A stretch of DNA of 28,279 nucleotides from an uncultured Akkermansia sp. (GTDB lineage Bacteria; Verrucomicrobiota; Verrucomicrobiia; Verrucomicrobiales; Akkermansiaceae): assembly GCA_904501915.1 (NCBI GenBank), contig CAJGCV010000016.1, positions 1 through 28,279 on the forward strand, read 5' to 3'. The notes beneath the pieces were generated by a model, which searched no databases, had not been told where the DNA came from, and saw only the letters and a program-made list of their open reading frames with translations. The stretch's first letter is position 1. Every line of letters starts with the position of its first letter. The translations under genes were made by a program, and so were the position numbers. Below, one piece after another: positions 1-7,193 of this stretch.

Positions 1-20
1 ATATTTGTTTTATCATCAAC

Positions 21-44
21 TCTTTGTAACGAGTGTTACAAAGA
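21..44. repeat. Perfect 10-bp inverted repeat (stem-loop or operator)
   Basis: TCTTTGTAAC (21-30) and GTTACAAAGA (35-44) are perfect reverse complements around the loop GAGT. No T-run follows directly, so a terminator for an upstream gene is possible but not clear. A protein-binding palindrome about 95 bases upstream of the glycosyltransferase promoter is the alternative. A second small inverted repeat, ACCCG/CGGGT, lies at 115-130. Confidence 0.6.
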
Positions 45-137
45 CAAGCAAGGCTGGACTGCTACTTTTTTTGTCAGCTAAGGGGCTACTTGGGCATCAG
101 CAAATCTGAAACAGACCCGAAATTACGGGTTATTGGC

Positions 138-166
138 TTGAAATATGCCTGAAAAGGTGCTAGGCT
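138..166 (+). promoter_or_regulatory. Promoter of the GT2 gene
   Basis: The -35 TTGAAA (138-143), a 17-base spacer and the -10 TAGGCT (161-166), preceded by TGC as in an extended -10. Predicted transcription start is near 173 and the ATG is at 177, so the mRNA would be almost leaderless. Confidence 0.55.
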
Positions 167-176
167 AAATTTGTTA

Positions 177-1073
177 ATGGCAAAATTCTACATCATCACC
201 CCTGTCCTGAATTCACTGAGCTGGCTGAAGCGCTGCATTTACTCGGTGGCTGACCAGGTGACAGAAGGCGTTGAGGTGTATCATTTTGTGCAGGATGGTG
301 CATCGACAGATGGTACGGTGGAATGGCTTCAGCAATGGAAACAGGAATCCGCAGGGCGCGAAGGGTATACCTTTGCGTTCGAGAGTGAGTCAGATGCCGG
401 TATGTATGATGCGCTGAACAAGGCATGGGACAAATTGCCCGCAGATGCTGATATTACGGCGCATCTCAACAGCGATGAGCAGTATATGCCGAGGGTGCTG
501 GCAAAAATAGCGGTCGCATTTGGCAAGCACCCGGATGCCGATATGCTGGTGGGCACCTACTTTGTTGTCGATGCAGACAGTCACTACATCTGCCACCGCC
601 GCCCGGTGTCTCCGTGGCGCTGGACAAGCCAGGCTGCATGTGAGCTTATCACCTGCACCTGTTTCCACCGGGCAAGCTCATTTGCTCGTCACGGAATCCG
701 GTTTGATACGAGATTCCGTTCATTATCTGATATGTTGTTTTTCCGAGATCTTGTGAATCACAATCTGAAGGTATGTGTTGTGCCGGAGATTATTACAAGT
801 CTCTTTGCAATTACGGGGGAGAATCTGGGGTGGTCTGCGATAACCGAGTCGGAGTGGAAGCAAGCGCTTTCCGGTATGCCCATAGGTGTAGCGCGGAGCC
901 GTTGGCTGTGCAATCTGGTCAGTAGCGTCAGACGTCGCTGGTGCGATTTATTTCATGTGCCTCCGCGTGAGTTTTCCTTGTACCTGCCGGGGGAAAAGGA
1001 ACGCTCTGTACAGAAAATCAAGTACCCGACCTCGCATTGGGGCTGCCGCACCCTTTCCAGAGAGGAAGTTTGA
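177..1073 (+). CDS. Family 2 glycosyltransferase
   Basis: This protein of about 298 residues has a GT-A fold N-terminus. It opens with FYIITPVLNS (nucleotide-binding strand), then QDGASTDGT, the SDAGMYDALNKA motif common in family 2 enzymes, and HLNSDE where a metal-binding DxD-like motif is expected. It probably transfers a sugar from a nucleotide sugar to a surface polysaccharide or LPS acceptor on the cytoplasmic face. The SDAGMYDALN pattern resembles WcaE-type transferases of exopolysaccharide clusters; donor and acceptor cannot be read from sequence. I chose the ATG at 177. An in-frame TTG two codons earlier (171) is possible, but the promoter at 138-166 places transcription start close to both. 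No Shine-Dalgarno sequence is visible. It converges with a GT4 gene 40 bases away, so the two are not one operon although they may serve one pathway. Confidence 0.85.
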   Translation: MAKFYIITPVLNSLSWLKRCIYSVADQVTEGVEVYHFVQDGASTDGTVEWLQQWKQESAGREGYTFAFESESDAGMYDALNKAWDKLPADADITAHLNSDEQYMPRVLAKIAVAFGKHPDADMLVGTYFVVDADSHYICHRRPVSPWRWTSQAACELITCTCFHRASSFARHGIRFDTRFRSLSDMLFFRDLVNHNLKVCVVPEIITSLFAITGENLGWSAITESEWKQALSGMPIGVARSRWLCNLVSSVRRRWCDLFHVPPREFSLYLPGEKERSVQKIKYPTSHWGCRTLSREEV

Positions 1074-1113
1074 CTCCATTTGCTTTTTGTATCCTGCTTT
1101 CCGGGTTTGGAAA

Positions 1114-2205
1114 TCAGCGAATGCCGTTTGCGGCATTCATGGCTTGCACGCAACGCTGTGCGACTTCGTTCCAGTTGGGGAAGGCCGGGCATACGAAAGG
1201 GATTTCTCCATCGTATGTTGCGTTGGCGGTCTGAATGAAACTTTCCGCGGATGAATTGAGGAATAAGTATTGAGCAGGTATGTTTTCTCGTATAGGAGGA
1301 ATATCGGATGCAATGCAGGGCACTCCATTGAGCAGACATTCCACCGGGGGCATACCATAGCTTTCATAATCGGAGAAATAGACGGCCATGCGGCAGCTCT
1401 TTCTGAGCAATTCACGGAGCTCGTGGAAGGGTATACGTGAATGATGAATCCAGCGTGAATCCGGCAGCTTCATATCCGGCGCCATGGAACCCACGACGTG
1501 AATGCGGATGTTGTCTGCATCATTTCGTCGGGCCAGCCATTCAGAAATCCGCTGAATGGTCAGAGCAGTGCATTTGTGGGGGAAGGTGGAGGCGTAGGTG
1601 AGAATGTCCCGTTGCCCCTCGCAGACGACGTTCAGAGGCGGTGTGTCATCAAACCCTATGCCAATGCGGGCAATGCGGGCATTGGGCTGGTAGTGCAGGA
1701 TGCGGTCTGCGTTAAACTGAGTATGGGTCAGAACAAGGTCTGAAATCCGCATGGCGTGCAGCGAAAGCCGGGAGAAATAGATGAATTCATGCAGAGGGAA
1801 GGGGCCTTTACGGTCCTTTGCCGGGCGTTGCTTGTAGTGTTCCCACATGACATCGTGTACATAGCAGGCAAGCTTGGTTTTTTTCAGACAGGGCAGAAAA
1901 GGCGGAACTCCCTTGGGTAGAATAGCCCATTCAGGCGCAATTTTGCGAATGGCAGCACTCAAGCCGATCTGGTCCCACCACACGCGCTTGAAGCGGCGCG
2001 GTACGGGCATATCTGTCAGATGAACATGTACATGCGGAGGAACATCAGCAAAGGCTTCCTTGCATTCGTTATTGCCTAGGATGTGGAGTTCGGTGATTTC
2101 CGGGCAGGTCATTAATCCTTTGGCTAATCCCATGGAAACATTAAAAATGCCCATGGATTTGGTGCGGAGGAAGCTCTGGTCTGTTAAGGCGATGAGGACT
2201 TTCAT
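1114..2205 (-). CDS. Family 4 (GT-B) glycosyltransferase
   Basis: This 363-residue protein has a GT-B layout. The N-terminus MKVLIALTDQSF is followed by a SMGIFNVSMGLAKGL segment as in the first Rossmann domain. The C-terminal third holds DYESYGMPPVECLLNGVPC, then IASDIPPIREN, the E-x7-E nucleotide-sugar binding signature of family 4. It should move a sugar or sugar phosphate onto a polysaccharide or lipid carrier; the substrate is unknown. The ATG start at 2205 is clear, with no Shine-Dalgarno sequence upstream. The preceding gene on this strand, rng, ends in a strong terminator at 2223-2250, so this gene needs its own promoter or read-through; I found no convincing -35/-10 pair. Its 3' end holds an 8-bp hairpin (1119-1138). 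Confidence 0.88.
   Translation of the reverse strand: MKVLIALTDQSFLRTKSMGIFNVSMGLAKGLMTCPEITELHILGNNECKEAFADVPPHVHVHLTDMPVPRRFKRVWWDQIGLSAAIRKIAPEWAILPKGVPPFLPCLKKTKLACYVHDVMWEHYKQRPAKDRKGPFPLHEFIYFSRLSLHAMRISDLVLTHTQFNADRILHYQPNARIARIGIGFDDTPPLNVVCEGQRDILTYASTFPHKCTALTIQRISEWLARRNDADNIRIHVVGSMAPDMKLPDSRWIHHSRIPFHELRELLRKSCRMAVYFSDYESYGMPPVECLLNGVPCIASDIPPIRENIPAQYLFLNSSAESFIQTANATYDGEIPFVCPAFPNWNEVAQRCVQAMNAANGIR
1119..1138. repeat. 8-bp hairpin at the 3' ends of the convergent glycosyltransferase genes
   Basis: GAATGCCG (1119-1126), loop TTTG, CGGCATTC (1131-1138). It lies inside the last codons of the GT4 gene and 45 bases past the GT2 stop. There is no T-run on either side, so it may protect 3' ends or pause polymerase rather than act as a standard terminator. 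Confidence 0.45.
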
Positions 2206-2222
2206 TCCGGCGATAGGAGGAG

Positions 2223-2250
2223 AAAACGGCGCACCTTGTGGGGTGCGCCG
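2223..2250 (-). terminator. Rho-independent terminator of rng
   Basis: On the minus strand the rng stop (2263-2265) is followed by a perfect 9-bp GC-rich stem CGGCGCACC/GGTGCGCCG with a six-base loop (arms 2242-2250 and 2227-2235), then TTTT (2223-2226). Confidence 0.85.
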
Positions 2251-2262
2251 CTGTGGAAGGGG

Positions 2263-3858
2263 TTACATGTTAATCTGGAACAGCGGCTTGTTGTTGTTGG
2301 CCGGGTTCAGGATGGCGAAGGCCTCGCGATGGATGGAGGGGTCGCTGCGGAAGATGAGGCGGCCGGCGCACTGGCGTTCCAGCTCCATGAGCAGGGCGGC
2401 ATCTTCGTTTTTGAAGCGGCTGAGCACGTCGCTGTTCACCACCACAATCATATCGCCCACGTTGTCGCGGTAACGCATGATAGTGGCCTTCAACTGGCGC
2501 TGGATTTCCACGCTCATGGTCATCACGCTCTTGACGCGGCCGCGGCCGTGGCAATACGGGCAGTGGTCGTTCACGTAGTCGAGCAGCGATTCGTTGATGC
2601 GCTGGCGGGTCATCTCCATGAGGCCGATGGGGGTAATCTGCATCACCTGCGTCTTGGCCTTGTCGCGCTTCAGGGCATCCTTCATGGCCTTGTACACGGC
2701 CAGCTGGTCCTTTCGGTGGCGCATGTCAATGAAGTCCACCACCACGAGACCGCCGATGTTGCGCAGGCGCAGCTGGCGGGCAATTTCGCGGGCAGATTCC
2801 AGGTTGGTCTCCAGGATGGTCTTGTCGAGGTCCTTGTTGCCTTTGTTGCGACCGGTATTGATGTCGATGGCAATGAGAGCCTCCGTCTCGTCAATCACGA
2901 GGTAGCCGCCGCAGGGCAGCAGCACCTGGCGCTGGAAGGCTTCGTTTATCTGCTTTTCAATCCCCAGTTCCTCGAAGATGGGCTGGCGGTACTGGTGGTA
3001 CTGGATGTGACGCTTGGAGCGGCGGGAAATCTTGCCGGCAATCTCCTGCATGCGCTGGGTGGTTTCCAGGTTGTCGCAGACAATGTTGTCCACATTGTCG
3101 GTCAGGAAGTCGCGGGCGGTGCGTTCAATCAGATCCGGTTCGCGGTATACGCACATGGGTGCCGGGTTGGTGGCGAACTTCTCTTCCACCTCGCGCCACT
3201 GGGTCAGCAGCATGGCGAGGTCGCGCACAAAGTGGCGGAAACGCTGGCCCTGGGCCACCGTGCGCATGATGATGCCCATGCCTTCAGGCACGTTGAGTTT
3301 CTGCACAATCTGGCGCAGACGCTGGCGTTCCTTGGGGTCATCAATCTTGCGGGAGATACCGAACTGGTCGGTGAAAGGCATAAGCACGATATAGCGGCCA
3401 GCCAGGGATATGTTGGTGGTCACGCGCGGTCCCTTGGAAGAAATGGGGCCCTTGGTCACCTGCACCATAATCTCGGAGCCTATCGGATAGATGTCCGGAA
3501 TATCCTTGCTGGTAATCTTCTTCTGCTTCTTGCGGGGACGGCCTTCTTTCTGAATCTCTTCCAGCGAGGAATCGAGCGCGAGGGGCAGGGCATCCCAGAA
3601 GTGCAGGAAAGCGTTTTTCTCGTAGCCGATGTCCACGAACATGGCCTTCAGGCCGGGCTCGATGTTCTTGACACGGCCTTTGAAAATGCCGCCTACAATG
3701 TTATCTTCGCCTTCACGCTCAATGCTGTATTCTTCCAGCACGCCGTCTTCGAGCAGTGCGACGCGGCGTTCCAGTTTTTCAGAGTTGATGACGATGGTGG
3801 TTCCCTCCCTTGGGTTGCACTGACCGAACCCGAGGAAGTGTTTGACTGTGTTGATCAT
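2263..3858 (-). CDS. rng: Ribonuclease G/E family endoribonuclease
   Basis: A 531-residue RNase E/G catalytic region without the long E-type scaffold tail, so RNase G-like. The N-terminal S1-type RNA-binding region includes VGGIFKGRVKNIEPGLKAMF and is interrupted by a basic insert (GRPRKKQKK, about residues 106-114). The DNase I-like catalytic part carries IDINTGRN (Asp332) and VVVDFIDMR (Asp375), the two magnesium-binding Asp known in RNase E. CPYCHGRG (about 433-440) is the zinc-link motif. The enzyme makes 5'-monophosphate-dependent cuts in rRNA precursors and mRNA. I chose the ATG at 3858; an in-frame TTG at 3876 would add six residues. No Shine-Dalgarno is visible for either. It lies downstream of mreB, a pairing that in other bacteria is usually separated by mreC and mreD. 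Confidence 0.95.
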   Translation of the reverse strand: MINTVKHFLGFGQCNPREGTTIVINSEKLERRVALLEDGVLEEYSIEREGEDNIVGGIFKGRVKNIEPGLKAMFVDIGYEKNAFLHFWDALPLALDSSLEEIQKEGRPRKKQKKITSKDIPDIYPIGSEIMVQVTKGPISSKGPRVTTNISLAGRYIVLMPFTDQFGISRKIDDPKERQRLRQIVQKLNVPEGMGIIMRTVAQGQRFRHFVRDLAMLLTQWREVEEKFATNPAPMCVYREPDLIERTARDFLTDNVDNIVCDNLETTQRMQEIAGKISRRSKRHIQYHQYRQPIFEELGIEKQINEAFQRQVLLPCGGYLVIDETEALIAIDINTGRNKGNKDLDKTILETNLESAREIARQLRLRNIGGLVVVDFIDMRHRKDQLAVYKAMKDALKRDKAKTQVMQITPIGLMEMTRQRINESLLDYVNDHCPYCHGRGRVKSVMTMSVEIQRQLKATIMRYRDNVGDMIVVVNSDVLSRFKNEDAALLMELERQCAGRLIFRSDPSIHREAFAILNPANNNKPLFQINM

Positions 3859-4046
3859 TTTGGAAATAAAAGACAAAGTTTTAGGTTGAGGTTGGAGTTG
3901 TAATCACCTGGTAAACTTGCGTCTGTATCCGGGGAGAGAGAATGGTGGCTGCCGAGTTGGCGCAATGCCGCGCTGCGACCCCGCAAATGGTGCGGTGCCG
4001 GGCCGGTGGGTGCGCTGGTAGGGAACAGGAGCAGCCGCTCAGGGGG
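3859..4046 (-). other. mreB-rng intergenic spacer
   Basis: This 188-base GC-rich spacer contains no convincing gene, only a stop-bounded short reading frame with no family resemblance. I see no TTG-N17-TA promoter and no terminator with a T-run after mreB. mreB and rng may therefore be cotranscribed with an untranslated gap that could fold and be processed. Confidence 0.4.
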
Positions 4047-5066
4047 TTACTCCTCTTCAAAGACGTCATCGTTTTCCTGAAGATACTTGCCTGTGCCTTC
4101 TGCCACAGCGCTCAGCGGGTCTTCAGAAATCATGATGGGCAGGCCTGTCTGCTCGTGCAGCAGGTCGCTCAGGCCACGCAGCAGCGCGCCGCCGCCGGCC
4201 ACGGTAATGCCGCGGTCGTACAAGTCACTGGCCAGCTCAGGCGGGCAATGGTCCAGTGTCTGGCGGATGGCGCTTACTATAACGTCCAGTTTATCCTGCA
4301 GCGCTTCGCGAATTTCTTCGGAGCGCACGGTGACGGTCTTGGGCAGACCGGTGCCGCGGTCGCGGCCTTTCACTTCCATCTGCAGCTCCTGCTGCAGCGG
4401 ATGGGCAGAACCGACGCGGATTTTGATATCCTCCGCCGTGCGGGGGCCCACCAGCAAATTGTGGGCAGCCAGCATGTGGCGGGTGATGGTTTCGTCCAGG
4501 GCATCGCCGCCGCACTTTTCAGATTGGCTGTAAACGATACCCGAAAGGGAAATGATGGCAACTTCCGTAGTGCCGCCGCCGATGTCAACTATCATGCTGC
4601 CAACGGGTTCAGTCACGGGAAGTCCCACACCGATGGCAGCAGCCATGGGTTCTTCGATGAGTTGAACCTTGATGGCGCCTGCTTCATAGGCGGATTCTTC
4701 AATGGCGTGACGCTCCACTTCCGTAATGCCGGAGGGGTGGGCAATCAGGATTCTCGGCCCGCGGATGCTGCGGCTCTGGCAGGCACGTTTGATAAAGTAG
4801 CGCAGCATGTTGTGCGCTACCTCGAAGTCGGCAATCACGCCTTCTTTAAGCGGGCGGATGGCAACCACGCTGCCGGGCGTGCGGCCCACCATGCGCTTAG
4901 CCTCCTCGCCCACGGCCTTCACCTTGTCGCCTTTCATGGCGACAACAGAAGGCTCGCGCAGCACAATCCCCTGGTCCTTAATGTAGACCAGCGTATTGGC
5001 TGTGCCCAGGTCAATCCCGATGTCGTACGAGAAAAGACGGGCGATTTTCTTAAAAATTTGCATCAT
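4047..5066 (-). CDS. mreB: Rod-shape actin homologue MreB
   Basis: This 339-residue protein has the normal MreB length. Phosphate-1 motif YDIGIDLGTANTLVY lies at residues 14-28, phosphate-2 DIGGGTTE at 161-168, and VAGGGALLRGL is the adenosine motif near the C-terminus. The N-terminus MMQIFKKIARLF looks amphipathic and could bind the inner membrane, as shown for other Gram-negative MreB. The filament positions the elongation machinery for cell-wall synthesis. I chose the ATG at 5066; a second ATG follows at once. A TTG-started extension to 5177 is rejected because the added residues match no MreB and the 339-residue form is complete. A strong promoter at 5212-5240 implies a leader of about 140 bases. 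No mreC or mreD is adjacent. Confidence 0.96.
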   Translation of the reverse strand: MMQIFKKIARLFSYDIGIDLGTANTLVYIKDQGIVLREPSVVAMKGDKVKAVGEEAKRMVGRTPGSVVAIRPLKEGVIADFEVAHNMLRYFIKRACQSRSIRGPRILIAHPSGITEVERHAIEESAYEAGAIKVQLIEEPMAAAIGVGLPVTEPVGSMIVDIGGGTTEVAIISLSGIVYSQSEKCGGDALDETITRHMLAAHNLLVGPRTAEDIKIRVGSAHPLQQELQMEVKGRDRGTGLPKTVTVRSEEIREALQDKLDVIVSAIRQTLDHCPPELASDLYDRGITVAGGGALLRGLSDLLHEQTGLPIMISEDPLSAVAEGTGKYLQENDDVFEEE

Positions 5067-5211
5067 GTGAAAAGTGAATGGGGAATAGTGGTGATAAGGT
5101 GCGGCCTTTCCGGTAGCCTGGCCGGTTCTCCTTTTCAGGGGAATGAACCGATGAGATGCCATGCAGCCGTGGGGCAATCGGGCATAGAGTTGCTATAACG
5201 CACCCACGCGG

Positions 5212-5240
5212 AGTATAGAGGTGCGCAGGGGTGGTGTCAA
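5212..5240 (-). promoter_or_regulatory. Promoter of mreB
   Basis: On the minus strand a perfect -35 TTGACA (5235-5240), 17 bases, and TATACT (5212-5217). Transcription should start near 5205, about 140 bases before the mreB ATG at 5066. The leader contains a 5-bp hairpin CGGCC/GGCCG around 5102-5124. Confidence 0.75.
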
Positions 5241-5287
5241 GGAAATAATGGTAAACTGACGGGGATTCGGGAGCTCGAAGATTAGGC

Positions 5288-5316
5288 TTGACCCCGTTGG
5301 GGCAATGGGGTAGAAC
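5288..5316 (+). promoter_or_regulatory. Promoter of the small lipoprotein gene
   Basis: -35 TTGACC (5288-5293), 17 bases, -10 TAGAAC (5311-5316). Predicted start is near 5323, a few bases before the ATG at 5327. This rules out the longer reading frame that would begin inside the -35 box. Confidence 0.6.
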
Positions 5317-5326
5317 ATGGGTGTTC

Positions 5327-5851
5327 ATGAACAGGAAAATCATCATTGCTCTTGTAGCCTGCATGGGGTTGACGCAGTGTCATACCCTGCGGTCGGATTG
5401 CGAAGCTCTGCGTGAGCGCGAAGCTGCCATTGCCCAGGAAGAGAAAGGAGAATATTTTATCGGTCGCCGGTATTATATTCCTCTCTGCCGTTTCTGGGGG
5501 TATCTGCGCAAGCCTGGGCAGAGTTGGCGCGAGGCTAAGCTTGTGATGATGGATGAATCACTTACGCATACGCCGGACAGAGGACCGGAGGAGCCGCTGC
5601 CGGATGCAACCTTTGGTAAAGATCAGAATGTGGAGTATGTGATTTGTGGCGAATACACCGGGCGGCAGGCATATGACCCGAGCACGGATCAGGTGCTGCC
5701 TATGTTCCGCGCAACCTCATACACCGTGCGAAATCGCGAGCCCGGGTTCTTGTTTGTGCCGTCTGAGGAGTATTCGGAGAATTTTGTGAGCCTGAGACCA
5801 GTCATCATGCCTAAGCCGGAGGTGTGTGAACGCGAATTGTCAAAACCCTGA
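5327..5851 (+). CDS. Small putative lipoprotein of unknown function
   Basis: This 174-residue protein begins MNRKIIIALVACMGLTQC, a lipoprotein-type signal whose likely lipidated residue is Cys18. The -1 Gln is unusual, and Cys12 in LVAC is an alternative but would leave a very short hydrophobic stretch. The mature part has no recognised domain. It has a Glu/Arg-rich helix (residues 24-40), a Tyr/Gly-rich segment GEYFIGRRYYIPLCRFWGY and several Pro-rich turns. The ATG at 5327 was preferred over an in-frame TTG at 5288 because the latter overlaps the promoter. It is transcribed divergently from mreB and lies 99 bases before ftsA, which has its own possible promoter. A role in the envelope is inferred only from the signal peptide. 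Confidence 0.7.
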   Translation: MNRKIIIALVACMGLTQCHTLRSDCEALREREAAIAQEEKGEYFIGRRYYIPLCRFWGYLRKPGQSWREAKLVMMDESLTHTPDRGPEEPLPDATFGKDQNVEYVICGEYTGRQAYDPSTDQVLPMFRATSYTVRNREPGFLFVPSEEYSENFVSLRPVIMPKPEVCERELSKP

Positions 5852-5893
5852 ATGCTTATGACGCGCATTTCCCGCGCAAGCGCGCGCTAATTG

Positions 5894-5902
5894 TGCTATA
5901 CT
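5894..5902 (+). promoter_or_regulatory. Possible extended -10 promoter of ftsA-ftsZ
   Basis: TGCTATACT matches an extended -10, but no TTG-type -35 sits 17 bases upstream. Transcription would start near 5909, giving a leader of about 42 bases. This promoter therefore differs from the near-leaderless type seen elsewhere in the window. Confidence 0.4.
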
Positions 5903-5935
5903 TCGTAAAAATTAACTTTTTATTTTACTTCGTAA
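5900..5935. repeat. Direct repeat in the ftsA leader
   Basis: The nonamer ACTTCGTAA occurs at 5900-5908 and again at 5927-5935, 27 bases apart. The first copy overlaps the end of the -10 candidate and the second lies in the leader before the ftsA ATG at 5951. The placement suits an operator pair, but no known regulator site is recognised. Confidence 0.55.
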
Positions 5936-5950
5936 CTTTTCGATTCTCGT

Positions 5951-7168
5951 ATGGCTCAGTCTAAAATCCTTGTAGGCCTTGAAATTGGTACCACAAAGAC
6001 CTGTATGGTGGTAGGGGAGATACGCCCGGATGCCACCGCCACCATTATCGGTATAGGTGAGGTGAAAAGTGCAGGTGTGCGCAAGGGTGAGGTAACGGAG
6101 CTGAGCATGGCGCGCCAGTGCGTGTGCGATGCCTGGCAGCTTGCCCAGGACCACGCCGATGTGGACATTCTCAATGTCTTCCTCTCCGTTACCGGTGAAC
6201 ATATTGTGGGGCAGAATAATGTGGGTTGCTTCCGTTTGCAGGATAATGAGGACATTATTGAAGATGAACACGCCTATGCTGCCAAGGAGAAAGCTGAAAA
6301 GCTCGAGCTCTCAGCAGACCGCTTCGTGGTGAACCGTGAGTTGGGCGGTTTCTCCATTGACGGGGGAGAGCCCACCCGCCACCCGGCCGGGTTAACCGGG
6401 CGCACGCTTGATGTGAATTGCCATATCATGCATGGCATCCGCACCCGCTTGCAGAATTCATTGCTTTGTGTGCGCCAGGTGCCGCTGGAGGTAGAAGACC
6501 TGGTGTTTGCCCCGTTGGCAACAGCGCAGATGGTGCTTACCCGCCAGCAGAAGGACAGCGGTGCGCTGCTTATCGATATTGGTGGCGGCACCACGGATTT
6601 CATCTGCTTCAAGGGTGGGGATGTCGTTGCCTCCGGGTGTATTCCCATGGGGGGCAACAATATCAACCAGGAAATTGTGCGCCTTACAGACCAGCGCGTC
6701 AGTTTCAAGGCGGCAGAAGTGCTCAAACGCACGGAAGGTAACGCCTTTGGCGATATTAAAGACCATTCCCTGGCGCAGTACAAGAGCGAGCTGGGTATGC
6801 ACGATGTGACCATCGAACGCGGCCAGCTTAATCGCATTATCCGCAATAGTCTGGCTGCCATGCTGCTGCAGGTGCGCGACCGCATACCCTCTGAGCTGCT
6901 CAACCCCGGTATGGGGATATACCTCAGCGGTGGCACCAGCTTCATGCGTGGGCTCGATGGCCTCTGCCACTATATTTTCGGCGGTATGCCGGTGCATCAG
7001 CCTGCGCCGTTGCCTGCCGGGCACAACCATTCCTACCTGTCGGACCCGCGGTACTGCACGGCGATTGGCCTCATCCGCTATGCGCAGCGCTATGATGATG
7101 ACGCCATCAACCCGCACCGCGGCAATATGCTTGCCCGTTTCCTGAAGTTCCTGCGCGGCGGGCGCTGA
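5951..7168 (+). CDS. ftsA: Cell division protein FtsA
   Basis: A 405-residue actin-fold FtsA. The phosphate-1 region KILVGLEIGTTKTCMVVGE is at residues 5-23. The FtsA-specific 1C domain follows, including VFLSVTGEHI, then phosphate-2 DIGGGTTD at 209-216 and the adenosine motif IYLSGGTSFMRGL. The C-terminus NMLARFLKFLRGGR is an amphipathic helix with basic residues, the usual FtsA membrane-targeting sequence. FtsA tethers FtsZ filaments to the inner membrane and recruits later divisome proteins. ftsZ begins 25 bases after the stop with no terminator between, so they form an operon. The other division and mur genes usually found upstream are absent here. No Shine-Dalgarno sequence precedes the ATG. 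Confidence 0.95.
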   Translation: MAQSKILVGLEIGTTKTCMVVGEIRPDATATIIGIGEVKSAGVRKGEVTELSMARQCVCDAWQLAQDHADVDILNVFLSVTGEHIVGQNNVGCFRLQDNEDIIEDEHAYAAKEKAEKLELSADRFVVNRELGGFSIDGGEPTRHPAGLTGRTLDVNCHIMHGIRTRLQNSLLCVRQVPLEVEDLVFAPLATAQMVLTRQQKDSGALLIDIGGGTTDFICFKGGDVVASGCIPMGGNNINQEIVRLTDQRVSFKAAEVLKRTEGNAFGDIKDHSLAQYKSELGMHDVTIERGQLNRIIRNSLAAMLLQVRDRIPSELLNPGMGIYLSGGTSFMRGLDGLCHYIFGGMPVHQPAPLPAGHNHSYLSDPRYCTAIGLIRYAQRYDDDAINPHRGNMLARFLKFLRGGR

Positions 7169-7193
7169 TTCTGACTCTTTCCCCATATCAACC

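Noticed and set aside
2236..3903. 555-codon open frame antisense to rng
   Set aside because: It mirrors the RNase G gene, which has intact catalytic motifs. The antisense product is His/Val/Ala-rich without any recognisable domain.
5066..5177. N-terminal extension of MreB to a TTG at 5177
   Set aside because: The 37 extra residues match nothing in MreB, the codons are in the probable leader, and an ATG gives the normal length.
3942..5198. 418-codon open frame antisense to mreB
   Set aside because: Mirror of a complete MreB; no motif and atypical composition.
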